From assembly GCF_964340395.1 (NCBI RefSeq), contig NC_135551.1, positions 2,161,501-2,225,500 of the forward strand: a stretch of DNA of 64,000 nt, given 5' to 3'. The position numbers and the translations under genes are program-made. Shown piece after piece: positions 37,525-52,600 of this stretch. Each line of letters begins with the position of its first letter. Position 1 is the first letter of the stretch. The notes beneath the pieces are model-generated. The model did no database searches. It had not been told where the DNA came from and was given only the letters and a program-made list of their open reading frames with translations. This stretch comes from Glandiceps talaboti. Its lineage: Eukaryota > Hemichordata > Enteropneusta > Spengelidae.

Positions 37525-37890
37525 TTACCTATGTCTATATTGGTCTATGTCGGAATCTTTCCTTCTGTCTCTGTCTCTATGCTTTTCCCTATTTCCATCC
37601 CTGTTCCTGTCACGATCACTGTATCTCTCTCTGTCCCTATCTTTGTCTCTCCCTCTATCTTTGTCTCTATCCCTACCCCTGTCTCTATCCCTACCCCTAC
37701 CCCTGTCTCTATCTCTATCTCTATCTCTGTCTCTGTCTCTGTCTCTGTCTCTATCTCTATCTCTGTCTCTATCTCTGTCTCTGTCTCTATCTCTGTCTCT
37801 TTCTGATTCTCTTTCTCTTCTTCTTTCTTTTGCTGCATGAAAGTCGTCATCACTTGAGTCATCTCTGTGTTTTCTGGACATGTGTTTTTC
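37525..37890 (-). CDS. ppil4: ppil4 terminal coding exon with Arg-Asp repeat tail
   Basis: The acceptor is CTCCTGTAG just before 37890, phase 0. The exon encodes [20 protein letters not shown], then [10 protein letters not shown] and about 27 Arg-Asp or related pairs, and ends DIDQYRHR before TAA at 37525-37527. Basic/acidic dipeptide tails of this kind are typical of splicing-associated proteins. The tail is encoded by an AGAGAC/AGATAG hexanucleotide microsatellite, so length is probably variable. Human PPIL4 has an Arg/Ser/Asp-rich tail at the same place, with shorter repeats. Confidence 0.88.
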   Translation of the reverse strand, partial: EKHMSRKHRDDSSDDDFHAAKERRRERESERDRDRDRDRDRDRDRDRDRDRDRDRDRDRDRDRGRGRDRDRGRDRDKDRGRDKDRDRERYSDRDRNRDGNREKHRDRDRRKDSDIDQYRHR

Positions 37891-40541
37891 CTACAGGAGA
37901 AGACACTGTAATATCAGGTATGTGATAAACATGTAACATCAGGTATGTGATAAACATGTAATGTCAGGTATGTGATAAACATGTTATGTCAGGTATGTGA
38001 TAAACATGTATTGTCAGGTAAATGATAAACATGAATTGTCAGGTATGTGATAAACATGTAATGTCCGGTATGTGATAAACATGTATTGTCAGGTATGTGA
38101 TAAACATGTAATGTCAGGTATGTGATAAACATGTATTGTCAGGTATGCGATAAACATGTAATGTCAGGTATGCGATAAACATGTAACATCAGGTATGTGA
38201 TAAACATGTAATGTCAGGTATGTGATAAACATGTAACGTCAGGTATGTGATAAACATGTAACGTCAGGTATGTGATAAACATGTAACGTCAGGTATGTGA
38301 TAAACATGTATTGTCAGGTATGTGATAAACATGTATTGTCAGGTATGTGATAAACATGTAATGTCAGGTATGTGATAAACATGTAATGTCAGGTATGTGA
38401 TAAACATGTAATGTCAGGTATGTGATAAACATGTATTGTCAGGTATGTGATAAACATGTAACGTCAGGTAAATGATAAACATGTATTGTCAGGTATGTGA
38501 TAAACATGTAATGTCAGGTATGTGATAAACATGTAATGTCAGGTATGTGATAAACATGTAATGTCAGGTATGTGATAAACATGTAATGTCAGGTATGTGA
38601 TAAACATGTAACGTCAGGTATGTGATAAACATGTAATGTCAGGTATGTGATAAACATGTAATGTCAGGTATGTGATAAACATGTAATGTCAGGTATGTGA
38701 TAAACATGTATTGTCAGGTATGTGATAAACATGTAATGTCAGGTATGTGATAAACATGTAACGTCAGGTATGTGATAAACATGTAATGTCAGGTATGTGA
38801 TAAACATGTAATGTCAGGTATGTGATAAACATGTAATGTCAGGTATGTGATAAACATGTAACGTCAGGTATGTGATAAACATGTAACGTCAGGTATGTGA
38901 TAAACATGTAACGTCAGGTATGTGATAAACATGTAATGTCAGGTAAATGATAAACATGTATTGTCAGGTAAATGATAAACATGAATTGTCAGGTATGTGA
39001 TAAACATGTAATGTCAGGTATGTGATAAACATGTATTGTCAGGTATGTGATAAACATGTAATGTCAGGTATGTGATAAACATGTAACGTCAGGTATGTGA
39101 TAAACATGTAACGTCAGGTATGTGATAAACATGTAATGTCAGGTATGTGATAAACATGTAACGTCAGGTATGTGATAAACATGTAACGTCAGGTATGTGA
39201 TAAACATGTAATGTCAGGTATGTGATAAACATGTAATGTCAGGTAAATGATAAACATGAATTGTCAGGTATGTGATAAACATGTAATGTCAGGTAAATGA
39301 TAAACATGTAATGTCAGGTATGTGATAAACATGTAATGTCAGGTAAATGATAAACATGTAATGTCAGGTATGTGATAAACATGTAATGTCAGGTAAATGA
39401 TAAACATGTAATGTCAGGTATGTGATAAACATGTAATGTCAGGTATGTGATAAACATGAATTGTCAGGTATGTGATAAACATGTATTGTCAGGTATACAA
39501 TAAACATGTAATGTTTGAACCATGACTGTGCATTAGTCAACCCAGCTGTATAATTGGGAACTTGGTAGGATAGAGGTTGCAACATGAATGCTTTAATCCT
39601 ATGTGCTTATAAAGGCTGCAATGGATTGTATGTTCCCCAGGGAGTTGAGGAAGTATCAAGGGATGTTGTGCTGTGATTGATCCATGCCAGGGGTAATAAT
39701 TGTGAGCGCCTTGAGCTGTCAGGAGGAAAGGCACATTATAAATTAACAATGATGACTGTAAGTTGACCTACCTTGGATCTTTCAGGATCTCTCTCTTCAC
39801 TATCATTTCTTTTCCGTTTCTTTTTCTTGGGTTTGTGACTTGGTTCATCTTCCTCTTCAAAGACTAAATCATAGTTACTATGGTAACATTGAAGTTAAAG
39901 GAAAGAAATGAAATTGAGAAGTCCAACTTAATACTGATTTTGTTGTGAATGAAACACTGATTGCTGTCAATGTATTTATTTCTAAGCTGGATTGATGCAA
40001 CAGTATTTTGCTGTTGTATGGGGGAAAATCATTGAAATACTAACACTCAAATATTCAATGTTAACCTATTTTTTCTTGTTCAACTCATTCAACTGAATAA
40101 AAAAACACCCCTTATGTGTATCAAATCATATTATTTAAAAAAAAGAATGGAAAGTTTATGTCATTTTACGAAAATTGATGATTTTTTAGAAATCGGCCCA
40201 TGGACTAACATGGCTAGCCATGGTATCATGAACTCTGATACAAAACATCAACACAATAACAGCAAACTTACAACTACAATGACAGCATATAACAATGAAA
40301 CAATTTAGTTTAATAATGATTGATACTTTCAAAATTGATGAAAGGTTTCAAAATTACATAACTTTCTCTTGTACTACATGTCAAATTTAGTACATGTATT
40401 GTCTAGTTTCCCCTTGCCCTACATGTAAATACAGCTACCTGACATATCCTAAAATGCCATAGTGCCAAATATTTCATGTGCCAAAATCAATATTTTCACA
40501 ATATAATATTCACATAGGACAATTAATATGTATTCTGACAT

Positions 40542-40610
<69 letters not shown>

Positions 40611-43600
40611 TTCATGCACAAGCAAACAAGATGGTAGAATGGTTAAGAGTGGATGGCTTGTAATCTGTACATTGCTGGTTGTAGAGTCATGATGGTTGAA
40701 TGGTTAGAGTGGTTGGCTTGTAATCAGTACATTGCTGGTTGTGAAGACTTGATGGTTGAATGGTTAGAGTGACTGGCTTGGAATCTATAGATTGCTGGTT
40801 GTGGAGTCAAGATGGTTGAATGCATGGTTAGAGTGGTTGGTTAAATCTGCAAGTTGCCACTTCATACCCACTGCAGCATTTGTTACTGAATGGCTAAAAT
40901 CCTTGGGCAAGATTTGAACAACCGTACCACCATTGTACCCCAGTCAACTGAGTTGAGGATCTAAATAAGGATCTGATTGGACAGAGGTCTTGTTTGGGAT
41001 AATATCATTTCATCCTCATGAAAAGAGGCAAACACCTAGTATGGATATCATTATATATAATGCCTTTGTAGTAACAACATTGATGTTTTGGTGTGATTTC
41101 AGTCTAAAAGGATACTCTTGTTTAGTTGACTTATTCTTGACTACATAGCGTTGACCTTTATTTTGCTTCTCCATCTCAGCCTTACTGGTGCCTACAAGGA
41201 AGAAATATGATTACCAAGCTAACACAAAATATGATTACCAAGCTAACACAAAATATGATTACCAAGCTAACACAAAATATGATTACCAAGCTAACACAAA
41301 ATATGATTACCAAGCTAACACAAAATATTACATGTACTGTACAGACTGACTGTTAATCATTACATGTACTGTACAGACTGACTGTTAATCATTACATGTA
41401 CTGTACATACTGACTGTTAATCATTACATGTACAGTACAGATTGACTGTTAATCATTACATGTACAGTAAAGACAGACTGTTAATCATTACATGTACTGT
41501 ACACACTGACTGTTAATCATTACATGTACTGTACAGACTGACTGTCAATCATTACATGTACTTTACATACTGACTGTTAATCATTACATGTACTGTACAT
41601 ACTGACTGTTAACCATTACATGTACAGTACAGACTGACTGTCAATCATTACATGTACTGTACATACTGACTGTTAATCATTACATGTACTGTACAGACTG
41701 ACTGTTAATCATTACATGTACAGTACAGACTGACTGTTAATCATTACATGTACTATACAGACTGACTGTCAATCATTACATGTACTATACAGACTGACTG
41801 TTAATCATTACATGTACTATACAGACTGACTGTCAATCATTACATGTACAGTACAGACTGACTGTTAATCATTACATGTACTGTACATACTGACTGTTAA
41901 TCATTACATGTACAGTACAGACTGACTGTTAATCATTACATGTACTGTACAGACTGACTGTTAATCATTACATGTACTATACAGACTGACTGTCAATCAT
42001 TACATGTACAGTACAGACTGACTGTCAATCATTACATGTACTATACAGACTGACTGTTAATCATTACATGTACTGTACAGACTGACTGTTAATCATTACA
42101 TGTACAGTACAGACTGACTGTTAATCATTACATGTACTGTACAGACTGACTGTTAATCATTACATGTACTGTACAGATTGACTGTCAATCATTACATGTA
42201 CTATACAGACTGACTGTCAATCATTACATGTACAGTACAGACTGACTGTTAATCATTACATGTACTGTACAGACTGACTGTTAACCATTACATGTACAGT
42301 ACAGATTGACTGTCAATCATTACATGTACTGTACATACTGACTGTTAATCATTACATGTACTGTACACACTGACTGTCACTCATTACATGTACTGTACAC
42401 ACTGACTGTCAATCATTACATGTACAGTACAGACTGACTGTTAATCATTACATGTACTGTACAGACTGACTGTCAATCATTACATGTACTGTACAGACTG
42501 ACTGTTAATCATTACATGTACTGTACAGACTGACTGTTAATCATTACATGTACTGTACAGATTGACTGTTAATCATTACATGTACAGTACATACTGACTG
42601 TCAATCATTACATGTACTATACAGATTGACTGTTAATCATTACATGTACTGTACAGACTGACTGTTAATCATTACATGTACTGTACAGATTGACTGTTAA
42701 TCATTACATGTACTATACAGATTGACTGTTAATCATTACATGTACTGTACAGACTGACTGTTAATCATTACATGTACTATACAGATTGACTGTTAATCAT
42801 TACATGTACTGTACAGATTGACTGTTAATCATTATATGTACTATACAGATTGACTGTTAATCATTACATGTACTATACAGATTGACTGTTAATCATTACA
42901 TGTACTGTACAGACTGACTGTTAATCATTACATGTACTGTACAGATTGACTGTTAATCATTACATGTACTATACAGATTGACTGTCAATCATTACATGTA
43001 CTGTACAGACTGACTGTCAATCATTACATGTACTGTACATACTGACTGTTAATCATTACATGTACTATACAGACTGACTGTCAATCATTACATGTACAGT
43101 ACAGACTGACTGTTAATCATTACATGTACTGTACAGACTGACTGTTAATCATTACCTGTACTGTACAGATTGACTGTTAATCATTACATGTACTGTACAG
43201 ATTGACTGTTAATCATTACATGTACTATACAGACTGACTGTTAATCATTACATGTACAGTACAGACTGACTGTCAATCATTACATGTACTGTACAGGTTG
43301 ACTGTTAATCATTACATGTACTATACAGACTGACTGTTAATCATTACATGTACTATACAGACTGACTGTTAATCATTACCTGTACTGTACATACTGACTG
43401 TTAATCATTACATGTACTGTACAGATTGACTGTCAATCATTACATGTACTGTACATACTGACTGTTAATCATTACATGTACTGTACAGACTGACTGTCAA
43501 TCATTACATGTACTATACAGACTGACTGTCAATCATTACATGTACTGTACATACTGACTGTTAATCATTACATGTACTGTACAGACTGACTGTCAATCAT

Positions 43601-46600
43601 TACATGTACTGTACATATTGACTGTTAATCATTACATGTACCGTACAGACTGACTGTCAATCATTACATGTACAGTACAGATTGACTGTCAATCATTACA
43701 TGTACTGTACAGACTGACTGTTAATCATTACATGTACAGTACAGGTTGACTGTTAATCATTACATGTACAGTACAGGTTGACTGTTAATCATTACATGTA
43801 CTGTACAGACTGACTGTTAATCATTACATGTACAGTACAGGTTGACTGTTAATCATTACATGTACCGTACAGACTGACTGTCAATCATTACATGTACAGT
43901 ACATACTGACTGTTAATCATTACATGTACTGTACATACTGACTGTTAATCATTACATGTACTGTACATACTGACTGTTAATCATTACATGTACTTTACAT
44001 ACTGACTGTCAATCATTACATGTACTGTACAGATTGACTGTTAATCATTACATGTACCATACAGACTGACTGTTAATCATTACATGTACTGTACAGATTG
44101 ACTGTTAATCATTACATGTACTGTACAGATTGACTGTTAATCATTACATGTACTTTACATACTGACTGTTAATCATTACATGTACTATACAGACTGACTG
44201 TTAATCATTACATGTACTTTACATACTGTCTGTCAATCATTACATGTACTGTACAGATTGACTGTTAATCATTACATGTACTGTACAGACTGACTGTTAA
44301 TCATTACCTGTACCATACAGACTGACTGTTAATCATTACATGTACTGTACAGACTGACTGTCAATCATTACATGTACTGTACAGATTGACTGTCAATCAT
44401 TACATGTACTGTACAGACTGACTGTTAATCATTACATGTACTATACAGACTGACTGTTAATCATTACATGTACCATACAGATTGACTGTTAATCATTACA
44501 TGTACTGTACAGATTGACTGTTAATCATTACATGTACTGTACATACTGACTGTTAATCATTACATGTACTGTACATACTGACTGTTAATCATTACATGTA
44601 CTGTACACACTGACTGTTAATCATTACACGTACTATACAGACTGACTGTCAATCATTACATGTACTGTACAGATTGACTGTCAATCATTACATGTACTGT
44701 ACAGACTGACTGTTAATCATTACATGTACTATACAGACTGACTGTCAATCATTACATGTACTATACAGACTGACTGTTAATCATTACATGTACTGTACAT
44801 ACTGACTGTTAATCATTACATGTACTGTACATACTGACTGTCAATCATTACATGTACTGTACATACTGACTGTTAATCATTACATGTACTGTACAGATTG
44901 ACTGTTAATCATTACATGTACTATACAGACTGACTGTTAATCATTACATGTAAAGTACAGACTGACTGTTAATCATTACATGTACCATACAGACTGACTG
45001 TTAATCATTACATGTACTATACAGACTGACTGTCAATCATTACATGTACCGTACAGGTTGACTGTTAATCATTACATGTACAGTAAAGACTGACTGTTAA
45101 TCATTACATGTACTATACAGACTGACTGTTAATCATTACATGTACTGTACACACTGACTGTCACTCATTACATGTACTGTACAGACTGACTGTTAATCAT
45201 TACATGTACTGTACAGATTGACTGTCAATCATTACATGTACAGTACAGATTGACTGTCAATCATTACATGTACTGTACATATTGACTGTTAATCATTACA
45301 TGTACTGTACAGATTGACTGTCAATCATTACATGTACTGTACATACTGACTGTTAATCATTACATGTACTGTACAGACTGACTGTTAATCATTACATGTA
45401 CTGTACACACTGACTGTCACTCATTACATGTACTGTACAGACTGACTGTCAATCATTACATGTACTGTACAGACTGACTGTTAATCATTACATGTACAGT
45501 ACAGATTGACTGTCAATCATTACATGTACTATACAGACTGACTGTCAATCATTACATGTACTATACAGACTGACTGTTAATCATTACATGTACTGTACAC
45601 ACTGACTGTCACTCATTACATGTACTGTACAGACTGACGGTCAATCATTACATGTACTGTACAGACTGACTGTTAATCATTACATGTACAGTACAGATTG
45701 ACTGTCAATCATTACATGTACAGTACATACTGACTGTCAATCATTGCATGTACTATACAGACTGACTGTTAATCATTACATGTACTGTACAGACTGACTG
45801 TTAATCATTACATGTACTGTACAGACTGACTGTTAATCATTACATGTACAGTACAGATTGACTGTTAATCATTACATGTACTGTACAGACTGACTGTTAA
45901 TCATTACATGTACTGTACATACTGACTGTTAATCATTACATGTACTGTACATACTGACTGTTAATCATTACATGTACTGTACAGACTGACTGTTAATCAT
46001 TACATGTACTGTACAGATTGACTGTTAATCATTACATGTACTGTACATACTGACTGTTAATCATTACATGTACTGTACAGATTGACTGTTAATCATTACA
46101 TGTACTGTACAGATTGACTGTCAATCATTACATGTACAGTACATACTGACTGTCAATCATTACATGTACTATACAGACTGACTGTTAATCATTACATGTA
46201 CAGTACAGATTGACTGTCAATCATTACATGTACTATACAGACTGACTGTTAATCATTACATGTACTGTACACACTGACTGTCACTCATTACATGTACTGT
46301 ACAGACTGACTGTCAATCATTACATGTACTGTACAGACTGACTGTTAATCATTACATGTACAGTACAGATTGACTGTCAATCATTACATGTACAGTACAT
46401 ACTGACTGTCAATCATTACATGTACTATACAGACTGACTGTTAATCATTACATGTACTGTACAAACTGACTGTCACTCATTACATGTACTGTACAGATTG
46501 ACTGTTAATCATTACATGTAATGTACAGATTGACTGTTAAAGGTGATTCAAAATGCTCACATTCACTATCGCTAATTTGCTAGACTACATGTTTGTGAAA

Positions 46601-49600
46601 TGCATGCTGGTTTTAAAACTTTTCAAAAGCGTCTGCAAACACCTTAAAATGACCTTTTTTCAGTCACTTCCCTTCGGATTTACTTCGAGAGTTTTCGGGT
46701 ATTTCCGGTCCCACCTAGACCACGGGATTTTATGACGTCATAAGGAGACATGGATAGCACGTAGCCTATGACGAGCGTAGTCACTAGGTGAACAAAACTC
46801 AACAGCATTGTGAAAAAATACATTGCTAGTGGTTGTAACAGACATCAGTAAACAAAAACTACACTCTACATGTCTTATTAACCAACATTTACCGATATTT
46901 ACTCACACTTTCTGCATAAATGCTAAAATATTATCTCCCCATATTATGGCAAAATAAATCAAAACGGCTAGACTACAGTGTAGATATACATAAACACTTG
47001 TAATGTCGCTCGCGTGTTTCAATTTATTTATCTGATTTTTTTTATTATTTGCCGAGGAGAAGCATTACAATATCTTCGACAGGCATGGCGTGGACAGCAT
47101 ATTATAGCTCACTATACTCGACTATACTCACTGATGTGGCCTTTTGAACGGTGCATTTAGCAACAAAGTAAACATATTTATCTTGAATAAATATACTAGC
47201 TATTAGATTGCCATATCATCAGCAATAAAATTGTAAAGAATTGAGGAAATTTCGTGAGTTTAGTGTTGTCATTAACATGACTTTAGCAACTCGTCTGGAA
47301 GAAAACTTGTATGGTTTCCCTTGTTGCGATATCACTTAACTTAATGCAACAAGCCTATTTAATATTCATTAGAAGAATTCTGTAACGAATCATGGTATTC
47401 GAAGTGTACAGTTTAGGAAACCAACAAATCAAATATCGCGATGTGTTCATGATATCAAATATGATTGGACAATATTGACGTCGGCAATCAAGGTCGTGAC
47501 CCCAGCACATGGTTATGAAAGAAAGCCTGCAACTAGATACTTGGCTAGCCACGTCCGGTCCCGTTTCTCAGGGTTTGTGTTGAAGTTAGAGACGTTATTT
47601 CTGTACAACTTGAAGAATTTTACAATATATCTGATTGATAAATATGGATTACATCAACACGTGGATAAATTTAACCTGACACGAATGTGCGCTGTGCTCT
47701 CCCGATTCCATACGTATGTACATTGTACATACACTGCTTCAGCTTTGATCGGCGGAACTATCCTAGTATGAGCTTACTGCCGCAGCCGCGGTGACTGCAC
47801 AAAACTTGACAACACTACCCCTCTACCGATATATAATAATCACCTGTATACCGTGATAAAAACAAGCAATAATTCGAGTCCCCAACAAGTCGATGAGACC
47901 TACTTCTGTTCTGTCCGATCCGAATGCGAATGGGTTTCAGACTCGGACTAGAGTATTACGCCCTAGACAATAATATATGTAAACTTGTGTTCACAAGCCA
48001 AACATGTGACAATACAAGACCACAACGAAAACTGTGAAAAATTTACAGGTCAGTCTCATTTTATATATGGACAACAAAATTAGGTCGGTCACAGTTCCAT
48101 TTACATGATGCAATGACTCGGAGCGTACTTCCATATGCTCGGAGCAAATCGAATCAATTAGTGTATTATGGGACCAACAAATATATTGTGGCACATGTCC
48201 CGATACGCCTTCTTGAAGTTTCCCATTGGTATTCTAATAGCTAGTATATTTATTCGAGATGAAATATGTTTACTTTGTTGTTAAATGCACTGTTCAAATG
48301 GCGACGCGAGTACAATTGGGCTAAAATATGCCGTCCTTGGCCCGGGATGCCGTCAAACGTCACGACGGTATCGTAATGCTTCTTGTCGGCAAATAATAAA
48401 AAATCAGATAAATAAAAGTCAATGAATGTGAAACACGCGACATTACAAGAGTTTATATATATCTAGTCTAGCCGTTTTGATTTATTTTGCCATAATATGG
48501 GGAGATCATATTTTAGCATTTATACCCACAGACACTGCCAATTAGTTAGAAAGTTTGAGTAAATATCGGTAAATGTTGGTTAATAAGACATGTAGAGTGT
48601 AGTTTTTGTTTACTGATGTCTATTACAACCACCGGCAATGTATTTTTTTCACAATGCTGTTGAGTTTTATTCACCTGTTGACTACGCTCGTCATAGGCTA
48701 AGTGCTAACCATGTCTCCTTATGACGTCATAAAATCCCGTGGTCTAGGTGGGACCGGAAATACCCGAAAACTCTCGAAGTAAATCCGAAGGAAAGTGACT
48801 AAAAAAAGGTCATTTTAAGGTGTTTGCAGACGCTTTTGAAAAGTTTTAAAACCAGAATGCATTTCACAAACATGTCGTCTAGCAAATTAGCGATAGTGAA
48901 TGTGAGCATTTTGAATCACCTTTAATCATTACATGTACTGTACATACTGACTGTTAATCATTACATGTACTTTACATACTGACTGTCAATCATTACATGT
49001 ACTGTACAGATTGACTGTTAATCATTACATGTACTATACAGACTGACTGTTAATCATTACATGTACTTTACATACTGACTGTCAATCATTACATGTACTG
49101 TACAGATTGACTGTTAATCATTACATGTACCATACAGACTGACTGTTAATCATTACATGTACTGTACACACTGACTGTCAATCATTACATGTACAGTACA
49201 GATTGACTGTCAATCATTACATGTACAGTACATACTGACTGTCAATCATTACATGTACTATACAGACTGACTGTTAATCATTACATGTACTGTACAAACT
49301 GACTGTCACTCATTACATGTACTGTACAGATTGACTGTTAATCATTACATGTACTGTACAGATTGACTGTTAATCATTACATGTACTGTACATACTGACT
49401 GTTAATCATTACATGTACTTTACATACTGACTGTCAATCATTACATGTACTGTACAGATTGACTGTTAATCATTACATGTACCATACAGACTGACTGTTA
49501 ATCATTACATGTACTGTACAGATTGACTGTTAATCATTACATGTACTGTACAGATTGACTGTTAATCATTACATGTACTGTACATACTGACTGTTAATCA

Positions 49601-52600
49601 TTACATGTACTTTACATACTGACTGTTAATCATTACATGTACTGTACAGACTGACTGTTAATCATTACATGTACCATACAGACTGACTGTTAATCATTAC
49701 ATGTACTGTACAGATTGACTGTTAATTATTACATGTACTGTACAGATTGACTGTTAATCATTACATGTACTGTACATACTGACTGTTAATCATTACATGT
49801 ACTGTACAGAATGACTGTCAATCATTAAATGTACTGTACAGACTGACTGTCAATCATTACATGTACTGTACAGATTGACTGTCAATCATTACATGTACTG
49901 TACAGACTGACTGTCAATCATTACATGTACTGTACAGACTGACTGTCAATCATTACATGTACTATACAGACTGACTGTTAATCATTACATGTACTGTACA
50001 GATTGACTGTTAATCATTACATGTACTTTACATACTGACTGTCAATCATTACATGTACTATACAGACTGACTGTTAATCATTACATGTACTGTACAGACT
50101 GACTGTTAATCATTACATGTACTGTACAGAATGACTGTCAATCATTACATGTACTGTACAGATTGACTGTCAATCATTACATGTACTGTACAGATTGACT
50201 GTTAATCATTACATGTACTGTAAAGACTGACTGTCAATCATTAAATGTACAGTACAGATTGACTGTTAATCATTACATGTACTGTACAGATTGACTGTTA
50301 ATCATTACATGTACTGTACAGATTGACTGTCAATCATTACATGTACTGTACAGACTGACTGTTAATCATTACATGTACTGTACAGACTGACTGTCAATCA
50401 TTACATGTACTGTACAGATTGACTGTCAATCATTACATGTACAGTACAGACTGACTGTCAATCATTACATGTACAGTACAGACTGACTGTTAATCATTAC
50501 ATGTACTGTACAGATTGACTGTCAATCATTACATGTACAGTACAGACTGACTGTTAATCATTACATGTACAGTACATATTGACTGTTAATCATTACATGT
50601 ACAGTACAGACTGACTGTTAATCATTACATGTACTGTACAGACTGACTGTCAATCATTACATGTACTGTACACACTGACTGTTAATCATTACATGTACTG
50701 TACAGATTGACTGTTAATCATTACATGTACTGTACAGACTGACTGTTAATCATTACATGTACTGTACAGACTGACTGTTAATCATTACATGTACTGTACA
50801 GACTGTTTATCAATCATTAAATGTACTGTACAGACTGACTGACTGTCAATCATTAAATGTACTGTACAGACTGACTGACTGTCAATCATTAAATGTACTG
50901 TACAGACTGACTGACTGTCAATCATTACAGCAAGACTTACCTAAATTATATTTTTGTTTTAGTTTAGCAACAGACTGGCTGAAATCAACATGGATCCTCC
51001 TGTCATCAATTAAGACATTGTCCATCTTGAAAAAGGCCTCTTCACAATCTTCCTCCTTTAAACCAAATAAAATTCATATTAATTTAATCATTAATTCCTG
51101 ACTGGATCAAAAGTCTGTACTTTATTTTCACTCTACAACTGCGTGACAGTGTAAAATGCTTTCCTGTACTAAAATATTTGGCACATTCATATATATTAAC
51201 CTTCTTAGATGAAAACCATTTGTACAAGTATTATTTTGTATTTTTGTCAATTAATGAATGAGATTGTGGTACACCTTGGTGAAATTGGAGATTTGTATTA
51301 CTCAAAACAGGGTGTGAATATCATGTGATTGTCATGTGATCATCATGTGATTGTCAATGCTTTACATCATGTGATTGAAAATGCTTTACATTATGTGATT
51401 GTCAATGCTTTACATCATGTGATTGCCAATGCTTTACATCATGTAATCATCAATGCTTTACATCATGTGATTGTCATGTGATCATCATGTGATTGTCATG
51501 TGATCATCATGTGATTTTCAATGCTTTACATCATGTAATTGTCAATGCTTTACATCATGTAATTGTCAATGCTTTACATCATGTAATTGTCAATGCTTTA
51601 CATCATGTGATTGTCAATGCTTTACATCATGTGATTGTCAATGCTTTACATCATGTGATTGTCAATGCTTTACATCATGTGATTGTCAATGCTTTACATC
51701 ATGTGATTGTCAATGCTTTACATCATGTGATTGTCAATGCTTTATATCATGTGATTGTCAATGCTTTATATCATGTGATTGTCAATGCTTTACATCATGT
51801 GATTGTCAATGCTTTACATCATGTGATTGTCAATGCTTTACATCATGTAATTGTCAATGCTTTATATCATGTGATTGTCAATGCTTTATATCATGTGATT
51901 GTCAATGCTTTACATCATGTGATTGTCAATGCTTTACATCATGTGATTGTCAATGCTTTATATCATGTGATTGTCAATGCTTTACATCATGTGATTGTCA
52001 ATGCTTTACATCATGTGATTGTCAATGCTTTACATCATGTGATTGTCAATGCTTTATATCATGTGATTGTCAATGCTTTACATCATGTGATTATCAATGC
52101 TTTACATCATGTGATTGTCAATGCTTTACATCATGTGATTGTCAATGCTTTACATCATGTAATCATCAATGCTTTATATCATGTGATTGTCAATGCTTTA
52201 CATCATGTGATTGTCAATGCACTACATCATGTAATTGTCAATGCTTTACATCATGTGATCAACAATGCTTTACATCATGTAATCATCAATGCTTTATATC
52301 ATGTAATTGTCAATGCTTTATATCATGTGATTGTCAATGCTTTATATCATGTGATTGTCAATGCTTTACATCATGTGATCAACAATGCTTTACATCATGT
52401 GATCAACAATGCTTTACATCATGTAATCATCAATGCTTTATATCATGTAATTGTCAATGCTTTACATCATGTGATTGTCAATGCTTTGCATCATGTGATC
52501 AACAATGCTTTACATCATGTGATCAACAATGCTTTACATCATGTAATCATCAATGCTTTATATCATGTGATTGTCAATGCTTTATATCATGTGATTGTCA

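Larger units (their letters stand above)
39878..41115. other. ppil4 intron with CA microsatellite and SINE remnants
   Basis: This 1,238-bp intron contains unique AT-rich sequence, a CA run, and the SINE-like region listed separately. A 64-codon frame at 40114-40308 has no recognisable domain. Confidence 0.7.

Noticed and set aside
37510-37862. Plus-strand Ser-Leu and Ser-Ile/Val ORFs and a second minus-strand frame over the ppil4 terminal exon
   Set aside because: These are shadows of the AGAGAC hexanucleotide repeat. The minus frame beginning MSRKHRDD joins in phase to the ppil4 exons and is the real one.
47475-47771. 98-codon ORF inside the TTAA element as a transposase
   Set aside because: It is far too short, opens with TTG rather than ATG, and has no catalytic motif.
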